This document shows positions 8,874 to 17,750 of a stretch of 64,000 bases of DNA, one piece after another. The notes below the pieces were generated by a model. That model was not told the origin of the DNA, did not search any database, and was given only the letters and a program-made list of their open reading frames with translations. Source of the stretch: JAWPMT01 sp965227935 (GTDB lineage: Bacteria > Bacteroidota > Bacteroidia > Cytophagales > Cyclobacteriaceae); contig CBDDGS010000049.1 of the NCBI GenBank assembly GCA_965227935.1, positions 76,273-140,272 on the forward strand, in the 5' to 3' direction. Made by a program: the position numbers and the translations under genes. Each line of letters begins with the position of its first letter. Position 1 is the stretch's first letter.

Positions 8874-11672
8874 ATGAGGCAAAAAAAAGATCTAAGAGGC
8901 ATGCGACATCATCTGAGTTCGAATTGGCGCCTGCCGTTGATTCCGACCAAACTTGCGCCGCCAAGGAGGTCTCAGCCTCTCTTTTCCCGAAAACGGCTGG
9001 AGAGTCTTGCCCCGGCAATCATGAAGCATGCTTTGACACTAGTCCAGGCGCCTGCAGGGTATGGAAAGACTACACTCGTTGGCCAATGGGCGGACATGTA
9101 TCGAGGTGAAGATAAGCTTGTAGCTTGGTTAAGTCTCTCAGAAGAAGACAACTCAGAAAAGCGATTCTTATCATATCTCATTGCCTCACTGTCAATAACG
9201 AAGTCGAATTTCTGCAATGAATCTATTTTAGCGATTAACTCTGAACTATCTTCATCGATTGAAGTTGTTGAATCGATTTTGCTCGCCGAGTTAGAGGCCT
9301 CTCGAGAGGAAATCCTACTTACATTAGACGACTACCACTGCATTACTAATCCTGAAATTCACTCGCTAATGTTGCGTCTGATACAGAATCAACCCGAAAA
9401 TCTCCATATTATCATTGCAACCAGATCCGAAATTCCCATACGGCTATCTAAGCTGAAGTTGGAAAACCAATTGTTAATCTTGGGTGTCTCTGATCTTCGA
9501 ATGGATTTTAGTGAGCTTGAGATTTTTCTAAACGAAGTTGTTGAGTTGGATCTACCTAAGAACGTCGCGAGATTGCTTTACGAGGTTAGCGAGGGATGGG
9601 TTGCCGGCGTGCAAATGGCGGCTTTGTCACCAAGGCTTCGCAAAGAACCAAAACAATTCCTTAATGAATTTGCAAGCGGATCGAAGGATCTTAAAAACTA
9701 CCTCCATGAGGTATTAGTGGAACTATTACCTTCAGATTGTGAGGAAGCCCTTGTACGCTGCTCAATTTTAGAGCGCTTCAACGTATCGCTATGCGAGGTG
9801 GTTAGTGGGGTAAGCGATGGGAATGCCTTTTTAGAGAAATTGTCTCGGTTGAATTTGTTTATATTTTCGCTTGATGACAATAATGAGTGGTTCCGGTTTC
9901 ATCGGTTATTTTCTGATTTTCTTCGAGAACGTTTGGGTCAGTTAGGTAAAAAGGAGGTGTTAGCCCTTCATCGTCTTGCTTGCAACTGGTTCGTCGCTCA
10001 TGAGTTGTGGTCTGAAGCAGTGAGTCACGCTTTAGCCATTGGTAATTCAGATCTTGCTAAAACGTTCATCGAACGCTGTGCATCGGAAATGCTAGAAAAA
10101 AGCCGAACGGCCACACTGGTCAATTGGGGAAAGCAAATACCAGAGCATGAGTTGAGCAAGAATATTGACATACGCTTGGCAATCGTCCGGGCTCAGATGC
10201 TAATGATGGAGCTTCCTCCCATTCATGGCTTGCTTCATGAGATAGAGTCTGACTTGCAGAAAAGTGATGATGTTGATTTGATGGAAAGAAGAGAGGATTT
10301 GCAAAAACAAATACAGACAACGTCATCGCTACTTGCACTACTTGAGGACCGATTGGAAGACGCTAGGCGCTCTGCGGAGCCATTGATGGAAGCGCCTAGT
10401 GAGCTCAATAGATTTGAGTACGAAGTGGTCTTCAATGTCCTAGGCTATATTTATCTCCATCAAATGCGTTTTGATGAGATAGTTGAGGTACAGCGGCAAG
10501 CAGCTCGAATGACCAATAAGCTTCACTTCGGTGAGGGATACCGAAAAAGTTTTGAAGGCTTGGCCTGGTTCTGGCGTGGACGCTTAGATAGAGCTAAAGC
10601 ATTGCTGGGAGAGTCTTTAGCGATTTCTGAAAAAATCGCCGGTCGGCGTTCGATGGCTTCTGTGACAGCCATCGCGAGCTTGGCCGAGCTTTGCTATGAG
10701 CGTAACAAAATAGAGGAGGCGGAGGAATTATTGGCATCTGCAATGACGGGCTCTTTGGACGCCTGCCTATTGATAACAGCACAAACCATTTATTCGCTTC
10801 TTGCTCGAATAAGTAAGCTGCGCGGAGAAAAAGCAGAATCTTGGATATTACTGGATAAGCTCGAAAAGGTTGCCATGAAAAGAGGGTGGGTCCGACTGGA
10901 GGGCCACTGCTATGCAGAGCGTATTCAGTCTGATATTTGGGAGGGTGATGGGGTATCAGCAACGAGAGAGCTAGGGCGTTTTGAACAGTATCTTGAGACC
11001 GTGAATCCGGATGTTATTGCTAAAGAACTCCTACATGATGATTGGCTAATATCGAAGGCACGAATTGAACTCCTTAATCAACCATCCAAGGGTTTTATAA
11101 AGGAGTTGCATGAGCGTATTACTGTTCTAGACCGTCAGGGTGCGTTTTATCGTAGTGCTAAATTCAGAATGCTGGCTGCGCTTGGAGAGTGGAAAATTGG
11201 CCAAACCAAGGCGGCTAAGAAAAGCTTAATTCCAGCACTCGCACTAGGTCAAGCGCAAGGCATGTTTAGAACCTTTGCAGATGAACTTCAAGGTGGGCAG
11301 TGTCTTCTAAAAAATATTGCTTCAAGTTTAGACGCACACGAAATGCGGTTGATGCCTTATATTGAAGGCTTAGTAAACAATATGGAACCTGCACCAAAAT
11401 TGTTAGGCAATTTTGAAAAAGACCTTGAATCTGACTCGTTACCATCTGACATTTCTGATCTCGAACTCTTGAGTGCATCAGAGGTTACTGAAAGGGAGCG
11501 TGAGATTCTGGAACTAATTGGGGATGGTCTATTTAATAAGGAAGTTGCGAACCTATTAGGAATATCCGAGGGTACTGTCAAATGGCACCTAAAAAACCTA
11601 TACAGTAAGTTGGGCGTTTCCAGCCGAACTCAAGCCTTAAAAAGGGCGCATAGTCTAAAACTGATAAATTAA
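8874..11672 (+). CDS. LuxR-family transcriptional regulator, MalT-like (LAL type)
   Basis: A large ATP-binding LuxR-type regulator of 932 residues. The NTPase domain starts with the Walker A motif APAGYGKTT (about residues 59-67), followed by LLTLDDYH as the Walker B-like segment. A long TPR-like helical sensor region follows. The C-terminal HTH (about 872-928) reads TEREREILELIGDG, then EVANLLGISEGTVKWHLKNL. Proteins of this family usually activate transcription on binding an inducer and ATP. It is the only regulator in the catabolic cluster and so the prime candidate to read the recurrent palindromes. Its own promoter may have been disturbed by the IS630 remnant directly upstream. Confidence 0.88.
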   Translation: MRQKKDLRGMRHHLSSNWRLPLIPTKLAPPRRSQPLFSRKRLESLAPAIMKHALTLVQAPAGYGKTTLVGQWADMYRGEDKLVAWLSLSEEDNSEKRFLSYLIASLSITKSNFCNESILAINSELSSSIEVVESILLAELEASREEILLTLDDYHCITNPEIHSLMLRLIQNQPENLHIIIATRSEIPIRLSKLKLENQLLILGVSDLRMDFSELEIFLNEVVELDLPKNVARLLYEVSEGWVAGVQMAALSPRLRKEPKQFLNEFASGSKDLKNYLHEVLVELLPSDCEEALVRCSILERFNVSLCEVVSGVSDGNAFLEKLSRLNLFIFSLDDNNEWFRFHRLFSDFLRERLGQLGKKEVLALHRLACNWFVAHELWSEAVSHALAIGNSDLAKTFIERCASEMLEKSRTATLVNWGKQIPEHELSKNIDIRLAIVRAQMLMMELPPIHGLLHEIESDLQKSDDVDLMERREDLQKQIQTTSSLLALLEDRLEDARRSAEPLMEAPSELNRFEYEVVFNVLGYIYLHQMRFDEIVEVQRQAARMTNKLHFGEGYRKSFEGLAWFWRGRLDRAKALLGESLAISEKIAGRRSMASVTAIASLAELCYERNKIEEAEELLASAMTGSLDACLLITAQTIYSLLARISKLRGEKAESWILLDKLEKVAMKRGWVRLEGHCYAERIQSDIWEGDGVSATRELGRFEQYLETVNPDVIAKELLHDDWLISKARIELLNQPSKGFIKELHERITVLDRQGAFYRSAKFRMLAALGEWKIGQTKAAKKSLIPALALGQAQGMFRTFADELQGGQCLLKNIASSLDAHEMRLMPYIEGLVNNMEPAPKLLGNFEKDLESDSLPSDISDLELLSASEVTEREREILELIGDGLFNKEVANLLGISEGTVKWHLKNLYSKLGVSSRTQALKRAHSLKLIN

Positions 11673-11712
11673 CCTTCCCTCCCTGTCCCGCCCTTTCGAG
11701 GGGGGGAAGGTT
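11673..11712 (+). promoter_or_regulatory. palindromic site copy 2, may double as terminator
   Basis: CCTTCCC at 11673-11679 pairs with GGGAAGG at 11704-11710, and inside lies CCCTTTCGAGGGGGG, a variant of the cluster's recurrent palindrome. A T-rich tract follows, so this copy could also terminate the regulator mRNA. It ends about 100 bases before the CoA-transferase start. Confidence 0.5.
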
Positions 11713-11811
11713 GTTTATTTTTGGTTAGTATTTTGGGCCGCGAGAGTAAAGTAATACTGCTGAATTAAATGCCATTTCGATCGAAAGCATCTCGGAATAT
11801 TAGGAGTTTTT

Positions 11812-12945
11812 ATGGGGCCTCTTGAGGGAGTCAAAGTTGTAGAGTTTGCAGGGATTGGTCCAGCGCCGATAGTGGGTATGCTGTTAGCTGACTTGGGAGC
11901 CCAAGTTGTGCTAATTGAACGCAAAGTGATGAATTCAAACGCTGCAACAGTTGATCCCACTTTGATGGGAAAGGCTGCATTTTTTAAACGAGGTAAGAAG
12001 TCAATCACACTAAACCTCAGCAAATGTAGTGATGTTGAGGCTGCTTTGAGTTTAGTTGCAAAGGCTGATGTGCTCGTGGAGGGTTTCCGCCCTGGCGTTA
12101 TGGAGAGATTGGGGATTGGACCAGAGGTATGCCTCGAAAAAAATCCAAAACTAATCTACGGTCGGATGACTGGATGGGGACAGACGGGACCGCTAGCGCC
12201 TTCGGCCGGTCATGACCTGAACTTTTCTGCCATCACAGGAGCTCTTTTTTACGGCGGTTTGCCAGGGGATATTCCGTTCCCGACGCCAACTTTGCAGGGT
12301 GATGTGGGGGGCGGGAGCATGTCTTTGGCGCTCGGTATCCTATCTGCACTGTTTCATGTCAATAAAACTGGCCAAGGTCAAGTGATTGATGCGGCTATTT
12401 CTGATGGTGTAATTTATAACATGATGCTTCTGGCCAGTTTGAGGGAACAAGGAGTCATTAGTGATGGCGACCGTAATGACTTTTTCAGTGGTGCGGCTCC
12501 GTGGTGCAGCACTTATCGGTGTGCCGATGATCGCTTTGTTACCGTTCAAGCATTAGAGCCTAATTTTTACCAAAAGCTAGTTTCTATTTGTGGTTTTAGC
12601 GATGATCCAGACTTTGTAGACCAATACGATAAGAGTTGCTGGCAGATAGCGAAGACGAAGATGTCAGCGTTTTTTGGCTCCCGTACGCAGGCTGAATGTT
12701 GTTCGCTTTTGGAGGGAACAGACGCTTGTTTCGCTCCGATTTTGAATTTTTCTGAGGCTGCAAATCATCCTCATAATCAGGCGCGTGAAAGCTTCATTCG
12801 TATTGACGGAGTGCTGCAGCCTGCACCCGCACCTAAGTTTAGTCTCACTAAGCAGGTGGTTGGTAGTATACCTGATTTGGGTGAGCACAATGACAATATT
12901 TTGGGACCGCTAGGTTTGTATAACAAATCCAATCTCTCTGATTGA
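11812..12945 (+). CDS. class III CoA-transferase (CaiB/BaiF family)
   Basis: A 377-residue CaiB/BaiF-type enzyme, which moves CoA between carboxylic acids or acts as a racemase. The N-terminal Rossmann part begins PLEGVKVVEFAGIGPAP. The motif GHDLNFSAITGALF contains the catalytic Asp typical of the family, and a C-terminal half completes the interlocked fold. The family also includes alpha-methylacyl-CoA racemases, and the opening residues (VEFAGIGPAP) are strongly reminiscent of that branch, which would suit methyl-branched or sterol-like side chains. The start has a GGAG ribosome site and follows palindrome copy 2. Confidence 0.87.
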   Translation: MGPLEGVKVVEFAGIGPAPIVGMLLADLGAQVVLIERKVMNSNAATVDPTLMGKAAFFKRGKKSITLNLSKCSDVEAALSLVAKADVLVEGFRPGVMERLGIGPEVCLEKNPKLIYGRMTGWGQTGPLAPSAGHDLNFSAITGALFYGGLPGDIPFPTPTLQGDVGGGSMSLALGILSALFHVNKTGQGQVIDAAISDGVIYNMMLLASLREQGVISDGDRNDFFSGAAPWCSTYRCADDRFVTVQALEPNFYQKLVSICGFSDDPDFVDQYDKSCWQIAKTKMSAFFGSRTQAECCSLLEGTDACFAPILNFSEAANHPHNQARESFIRIDGVLQPAPAPKFSLTKQVVGSIPDLGEHNDNILGPLGLYNKSNLSD

Positions 12946-13015
12946 TATCAGAATCTTAGACGCGAAAGGTCAGAGGGGTTCTACCCCATTTCCACGGACG
13001 GTTTTAAAACGGCTG

Positions 13016-13055
13016 TGGACTTACCTCGGTCTACTAGACACTCCTGGCCTATGAT
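13016..13055 (+). repeat. extra IS3-type left end, tandem with the real one
   Basis: The 40 bases starting TGGACTTACCTCGGT closely match the next 40 bases (13056-13095, starting TGGACTTACCCCGGT). Both carry the same AGACACTCCT and CCTATGATT blocks. The element therefore has two left ends side by side, as if a second copy had been inserted next to it and then lost by deletion. Confidence 0.7.
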
Positions 13056-13116
13056 TGGACTTACCCCGGTGCAGTAGACACTCCTAGCCTATGATTAGAG
13101 CATAGGAGGAATTGCC

Positions 13117-13401
13117 ATGAGCAGCCAACGTTATCCCCCGGAATTCAAGAATGAAGCGGTCAGGCAAGTACTGGAGCGGGGCTATACCGTCGCCGAAGTA
13201 TCGCAACGACTGGGAGTCTCGGCTCACAGCCTCTACAAATGGGTTAAGGCCCTGAAACCGGATAAGTCTGATGAACAGGCTGCCGAGCTGGTCGAAGCCA
13301 AAAGCGAGATTCTCAGGTTGCGGGCCCAGATGCGCCGGATTGAAGAAGAGCGCGATATCCTAAAAAAGGCCGCTCGGTACTTTGCCAGAGAGCCCGAGTA
13401 A
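13117..13401 (+). CDS. IS3-family transposase OrfA
   Basis: A 94-residue HTH/leucine-zipper protein. The DNA-binding part is YPPEFKNEAVRQVLERG followed by SQRLGVSAHSLYKWVK, and the coiled coil is around ILRLRAQMRRIEEERDILKKA. It is intact. It is normally made alone or fused to OrfB by frameshifting at the A6G slip site near its end. Here the fusion would give only a truncated OrfB because of the IS110 insertion. Confidence 0.9.
   Translation: MSSQRYPPEFKNEAVRQVLERGYTVAEVSQRLGVSAHSLYKWVKALKPDKSDEQAAELVEAKSEILRLRAQMRRIEEERDILKKAARYFAREPE
13362..13369 (+). promoter_or_regulatory. A6G programmed -1 frameshift site
   Basis: AAAAAAGG lies near the end of orfA. A -1 slip here leads into the frame that continues KGRSVLCQRARVKYRFINDH and into orfB, the standard arrangement in IS3 elements. 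Confidence 0.7.
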
Positions 13402-13973
13402 AGTACCGGTTCATCAACGATCATCGACACCAATTCAACACCATGACCATGTGTCGCGTGCTTCAGGTGGCCCGTAGCGGTTTTTATAAGTGGCTGCATA
13501 AGCCCTTGTCTGACCGAGCTATTGATGACCAGCGGCTGCTAGCGCAGATCCTGGCGTCTTACCAAGGCAGCTCAGGCGTGTACGGTGCGCCACGAGTGTT
13601 TCTGGACCTTCGGGAGGCTGGCGAAACCTGCGGTAAGAACCGGGTCGCCCGGTTGATGAAAGAACATAAAATCAAGGCGCTGCGCGGTTACAAAGCACCG
13701 CGAGTGATCGCCGGAAGACCGTCGATCCTCACCCCGAACAAGCTTCAGCGCGAATTTACGGTGAGCCACCCTGACAAAGCCTGGGTGACCGATATCACCT
13801 ACATCCGCACCTGGCAAGGCTGGCTGTATCTGGCGGTGGTGGTCGATCTGTTCTCCCGCCGTGTAGTGGGTTGGTCGATGAAACCGACATTGCATCGCAG
13901 CTTAGTCGTCGATGCGCTTCTGATGGCCGTTTGGCGTCGTCGACCGAAGGACAAGGTATTGGTTCATTCGGAT
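13370..13973 (+). pseudogene. IS3-family transposase OrfB, 5' part (cut by IS110)
   Basis: In the frame entered after the slip site, the protein runs VKYRFINDHRHQFN, MCRVLQVARSGFYKW, the HTH_21 region (SSGVYGAPRV), then the first DDE Asp in WVTDITYIRTWQGWLYLAVV and the second in VLVHSD. The match ends at 13973, where IS110 sequence begins. The remainder resumes at 15345. As it stands no functional integrase can be made. Confidence 0.85.
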
Positions 13974-13989
13974 AGTAATACTGTCAGTG

Positions 13990-14235
13990 CCGGGTATTTC
14001 TGATTTTGGCTCAACTTGAAATACTGGGTGTCGCAAGTGTTCTCGGGTTTCCTGACCCGCACTCCGATCGACCCAGATATGTGTCTTTCCCTGGACCTGT
14101 CGGAATTCCGAGAACACCTAGCGGCAGGGGTTTCACCCCGCCGATGCATGTGACTCAAGAAGGGCCTGACAGCCTGTCCCGTTACTGTCGTGTCCAGGCT
14201 ATCGTGCATGGTGAAGCCATCTTCAAATAGATAGC
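13990..14235 (+). ncRNA. candidate IS110 bridge RNA region
   Basis: IS110-group elements encode a bridge (seek) RNA in the noncoding left end that specifies donor and target sites. This 250-base interval lies in that position. It shows pairing potential: GTTCTCGG at 14039-14046 with CCGAGAAC at 14108-14115, and the local hairpin CGGCAGGGGTTTCACCCCGCCG is split around 14121-14142. Exact RNA ends cannot be set by eye. Confidence 0.5.
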
Positions 14236-14248
14236 CAGGAGCTTCGTC

Positions 14249-15328
14249 ATGTCTTTACAGCAGGATGTTCGCCCGGTGATTGTCGGTGGTGTTGATACCC
14301 ATAAAGATCTGCATGTTGCTGCCGCGGTTGATGGTCATGATCAGGTTCTCGGAACAAACACCTTTCCAGCGACGCGCCATGGTTATAAAACCATGTTGGC
14401 GTGGATGCGCAGCTTTGGCGACGTCACCAGAATAGGGATTGAATGCTCAGGAACCTATGGCGCGGGTCTGTTGCGCTATTTACAGCAGGCCAGCATCACG
14501 ACTCTGGAGGTTACAAGTCCCGATAAATCCGTCCGCCGCAAGCGGGGCAAAGACGACAGCATTGATGCTGAGAATGCTGCGCACGCGGCCTTTGCGGGCA
14601 TTCGTACGGTAACACCGAAGACACGTGACGGCATGGTTGAATCCTTGCGTGTTCTGAAAGTCTGTCGAAAGACAGCGATCGCAGCCCGCAGGGTAGCGCT
14701 TCAGATGATTCAAACCCAGATTGTCTCCGCACCGGAGGAGTTACGGGACCAGCTCAGGAGCATGACGCGCATGCAACTTATCTGGACGTTGGCATCATCG
14801 CGTCCCGATCTAGGCGGATACCGAGACGTCATGACGGCCTATCGGATAGCCCTGAAGTCCCTCGCTCGCCGATATGTAGAGCTACATGACGAGATCGCGG
14901 ACTTGGATACCATGATCAAGGCCATCGTGGACGAACTTGCGCCCGACTTGGTTGCAAGAACAGCTGTCGGTTATGAGTCGGCGGCGCAGCTGTTGATTAC
15001 CGCAGGTGACAACCCTGATCGACTTGGCTCCGAAGCCAGTTTTGCTGCGCTTTGCGGGGTCAATCCCATACCGGCATCTTCCGGAAAGACGCAGCGCCAC
15101 AGGCTTAACCGAGGAGGCGATCGCGCAGCCAACAGTGCACTGCACATAATTGCGATCGGCAGGCTTCGGCTTGATGTTAAAACCCAGGAGTACGTTGCAA
15201 GACGACTAACAGAAGGGCATTCAAAGTTGGAAGCTATCCGTTGTCTAAAACGTTACATAGCGCGAGAGCTGTTCTATCTTTTACGCCACCGGCAACGTGA
15301 GATTGGCCAGTCGAGAATTGCTGCTTGA
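14249..15328 (+). CDS. IS110-family transposase
   Basis: A full-length 359-residue DEDD-type transposase. The N-terminal RuvC-like part has the first Asp in GGVDTHKDLHVAAA and further acidic residues at IGIECSGTYG and KRGKDDSIDAENAA. The C-terminal Transposase_20 domain holds the Ser nucleophile region (LCGVNPIPASSGKTQRHRLN, NRGGDRAANSALH). A GGAG ribosome site precedes the ATG. All key segments look intact, so this copy may still be active. Confidence 0.92.
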   Translation: MSLQQDVRPVIVGGVDTHKDLHVAAAVDGHDQVLGTNTFPATRHGYKTMLAWMRSFGDVTRIGIECSGTYGAGLLRYLQQASITTLEVTSPDKSVRRKRGKDDSIDAENAAHAAFAGIRTVTPKTRDGMVESLRVLKVCRKTAIAARRVALQMIQTQIVSAPEELRDQLRSMTRMQLIWTLASSRPDLGGYRDVMTAYRIALKSLARRYVELHDEIADLDTMIKAIVDELAPDLVARTAVGYESAAQLLITAGDNPDRLGSEASFAALCGVNPIPASSGKTQRHRLNRGGDRAANSALHIIAIGRLRLDVKTQEYVARRLTEGHSKLEAIRCLKRYIARELFYLLRHRQREIGQSRIAA

Positions 15329-15344
15329 CTCTTAGAAGGGCGTC

Positions 15345-15623
15345 CAGGGCACCCAATACGGCAGTGATGACTGGCATCGTTTCTGTCTGGCCCACAACCT
15401 GGATCCCAGCATGAGTCGACGAGGCAATTGCTGGGATAATGCGGTGGCGGAATCCTTCTTCAGCAGCCTGAAAAAAGAACGGATCCGCAAACGGATCTAC
15501 AAAACCCGTGACCTGGCCAAGGCGGATGTGTTCGACTACATCGAGGTGTTTTATAACCGGGTCCGACGTCATACCCACCTGGGTGGCGTCAGCCCAGAGG
15601 CCTTTGAAATGGCCTCTGTTTGA
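15345..15623 (+). pseudogene. IS3-family transposase OrfB, 3' part
   Basis: Coding of orfB resumes with QGTQYGSDDWHRFCLAHNL, followed by MSRRGNCWDNAVAESFFSSL, which holds the catalytic Glu, and ends in YNRVRRHTHLGGVSPEAFE. It is in the correct frame to rejoin the 5' part if the IS110 were precisely removed. Confidence 0.85.
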
Positions 15624-15717
15624 GGCTGGGGTGTGTCATGTGTATCGGGGTAAGTCCAATCCGCCTCGGAGTGGCTGTAGCCCCCAGGCCACAGAGCCAG
15701 CTACTTTCCTTGCTGGA

Positions 15718-15975
15718 TTAGCAGTTCCACGACGAACGGAAAACCTGGTGTTTATCAGCCCGTCAGGTGTGGGCAGGTCAACCCAGCAGGCCCGCTACAA
15801 CTTGCTCCAGTTGATCGATAGCCTTTACGAATACCGGTCGATCATCCTGACCACCACCAAGAACCTCATCAGTTGGGGCGAGTTCTTCCGCGACGACAAC
15901 GTGGAGGTGCCGATCATCGACAGGACGATACAGCCACTCACACTTCTTGTGTTGGGAGGCGAAACTCTCGACTGA
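15718..15975 (+). pseudogene. IS21-type istB remnant with internal deletion
   Basis: One open frame joins two distant pieces of an IstB ATPase. RRTENLVFISPSGVGRST matches the Walker A region, and then, without the central part, YNLLQLIDSLYEYRSIILTT and WGEFFRDDNVEVPIIDR match the C-terminal AAA segment. About 100 residues in between are missing. No istA is present. It is a scar left between the IS3 element and the ABC transporter genes. Confidence 0.75.
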
Positions 15976-16043
15976 GGCAGAAAGCTACAAGATTCACGAT
16001 GAAGAGTGGGCAAAGTAGATGGCCATTGGAAAATCTTTACGCG

Positions 16044-16064
16044 GCCCCTTCTTTTGGGGGGGGA
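16044..16064. promoter_or_regulatory. C-run/TTTT/G-run site, weak copy 3
   Basis: CCCCTTCTTTTGGGGGGGG with trailing AG lies 61 bases before livG. It keeps the C-run, TTTT and G-run but lacks the GA of the other copies. It is listed because its position upstream of a transporter operon fits the pattern. Confidence 0.35.
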
Positions 16065-16124
16065 GTCATATGATTTATGAAGATACTTTGGACAAAGTTC
16101 AAAAACAAAAATAGTAGGCAAGAA

Positions 16125-16931
16125 ATGAGTAATCCATATGTATTGCAAACCCGAGGCCTCGTAAAGAAGTTTAGGGGATTTCAGGCCGTTGATCATGTCG
16201 ATCTACAAATTCGGCAGGGCGATATTCATGCCTTAATTGGCCCTAACGGTGCCGGCAAGACCACGGTTTTCAATCTCCTGACCAAGTTCCTGATCCCGAC
16301 CAGGGGGCAGATCCTTTATAAGGGAGAGGACATCACCTCTCTGAAATCCGCCGCCATCGCCCGTAGGGGTGTGGTTCGCTCCTTCCAGATTTCCGCTGTG
16401 TTCCCGCACATGACTGCCCTGGAGAATATCCGCGTCGCATTGCAGACGTTCGAGGGCAACTCTTTCAGCTTCTGGCAATCCGGAGCCCGTCTGAACAAGC
16501 TCAATGAGCGCGCTATGGAATTGCTGGATGCGGTGGGACTGACCAGTTTTGCCAATACCACCACCGTGGAGCTGGCCTACGGCCGCAAACGGGCATTGGA
16601 GCTGGCGACCACGCTGGCGATGGAGCCGGAAATCCTGCTGCTCGACGAACCCACCCAGGGTATGGGCAGCGAGGATGTGGATCGCGTGGTGGAACTGGTG
16701 CGCAGCGCGGCCAAGGGCCGTACCGTGCTGATGGTGGAGCATAACCTGAGCGTGGTCAGCAAACTGTGTGACCGCATCACCGTGCTGGCCCAGGGGGCCG
16801 TTCTGACTGAAGGCGACTACGAAACCGTGTCTGCCGATCCCCGTGTGCGCGAGGTTTACATGGGAGCCGACGGTAGTGGCGAGCGAGGCGCGACCGAGAC
16901 CAATCCCGCCAGTGCGGAGGCCGCCCAATGA
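16125..16931 (+). CDS. livG: branched-chain amino acid-type ABC transporter ATPase (LivG)
   Basis: A 268-residue ATPase of the high-affinity branched-chain amino acid family. Walker A is GPNGAGKTT, the signature region is ELAYGRKRALELATTLA and Walker B is ILLLDEPTQGM. Such systems also carry aromatic acids and other carboxylates; the catabolic context suggests import of the pathway substrate. ATG 16125 was chosen over ATG 16077 because the encoded protein then starts at the usual position. It overlaps livF by four bases. From about 16,235 onward the codon usage is clearly richer in G/C than in the first 35 codons. Confidence 0.9.
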   Translation: MSNPYVLQTRGLVKKFRGFQAVDHVDLQIRQGDIHALIGPNGAGKTTVFNLLTKFLIPTRGQILYKGEDITSLKSAAIARRGVVRSFQISAVFPHMTALENIRVALQTFEGNSFSFWQSGARLNKLNERAMELLDAVGLTSFANTTTVELAYGRKRALELATTLAMEPEILLLDEPTQGMGSEDVDRVVELVRSAAKGRTVLMVEHNLSVVSKLCDRITVLAQGAVLTEGDYETVSADPRVREVYMGADGSGERGATETNPASAEAAQ

Positions 16932-17650
16932 GTCACGGACCGGACAAGGAATACGAACAGCTGCGGGTTTCCGGACTGCACGCCTTCTACGGCGAGTCCC
17001 ATATCCTGCATGGCATCGACATGGTGGTGCACCGGGGTGAACTGGTAACCCTGCTGGGGCGCAATGGCGCCGGCCGCACCACGACCCTCAAAGCGATCAT
17101 GAACATGGTGGGCCGCCGCACCGGCTCCATCATGATCAACGGGGAGGAGACCATGTCCTGCGCTCCCCATCATATTGCCAGGTTGGGTGTCGGGTATTGC
17201 CCCGAACATCGGGGCATTTTTTCGTCACTCAACGTCCAGGAAAACCTGACCCTGCCACCGGTGGTGCGCAGCGGCGGCATGAGCCTGGAAGAAATCTACA
17301 CCATGTTCCCCAACCTCTACGAACGCCGATTCAGTCAGGGCACGAAGCTCTCCGGCGGTGAGCAGCAGATGCTGGCCATGGCGCGCATCCTGCGCACCGG
17401 TGCCAATATGCTGTTGCTCGACGAAATTACCGAGGGGCTGGCGCCTGTCATCGTGGAAACGTTGGGTGAGGTGTTGGTGGCCTTGAAGAAAAAGGGCCTG
17501 ACAATCGTTCTAGCTGAGCAGAACTTTCACTTTGCAGCGTCCCTCGCAGATCGCCATTACGTTTTGGAGTACGGCCAGATTGTGGAAGAGATTAGCTCAC
17601 ACGAGCTGAGTTCTAAAAGGGCATTGCTGGATCATTATCTCTGTGTATAG
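16928..17650 (+). CDS. livF: branched-chain amino acid-type ABC transporter ATPase (LivF)
   Basis: The second ATPase of the same importer, 240 residues. Walker A reads GRNGAGRTTT, with Arg where Lys is usual; this is a common variant in LivF. The signature KLSGGEQQMLAMARI and Walker B MLLLDEITEGLAPV are intact. It overlaps livG (ATGA). The last 55 codons (after about 17,490) return to the AT-richer style of the surrounding catabolic genes, unlike the G/C-rich body of the gene. Confidence 0.9.
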   Translation: MSHGPDKEYEQLRVSGLHAFYGESHILHGIDMVVHRGELVTLLGRNGAGRTTTLKAIMNMVGRRTGSIMINGEETMSCAPHHIARLGVGYCPEHRGIFSSLNVQENLTLPPVVRSGGMSLEEIYTMFPNLYERRFSQGTKLSGGEQQMLAMARILRTGANMLLLDEITEGLAPVIVETLGEVLVALKKKGLTIVLAEQNFHFAASLADRHYVLEYGQIVEEISSHELSSKRALLDHYLCV

Positions 17651-17750
17651 CGAAAGCCAACAATAGGAAAAGAAGTTTGGAATATTGACGTGCAGTAACT
17701 CACTAGTTTTAAACCACAATACAATGAGCGACCTAGTTGGAGATATAAAA

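Larger units (their letters stand above)
13974..15344 (+). mobile_element. IS110-family insertion sequence
   Basis: The boundaries are inferred from where orfB coding is lost after GTTCATTCGGAT and regained at CAGGGCACCCAATACGG, giving about 1,371 bp. There are no terminal inverted repeats, as expected for IS110. It contains a 275-base noncoding left end, an intact transposase gene and a short right end of about 16 bases. Confidence 0.8.
13056..15658 (+). mobile_element. IS3-family element interrupted by an IS110 element
   Basis: The left end TGGACTTACCCCGG (13056) is matched in inverted orientation at the right end (CCGGGG-like TCGGGGTAAGTCCA, to 15658). The element carries orfA, a frameshift signal and orfB, and orfB is split by a 1.37-kb IS110 element. 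No convincing target duplication is visible at the outer ends. Confidence 0.8.
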
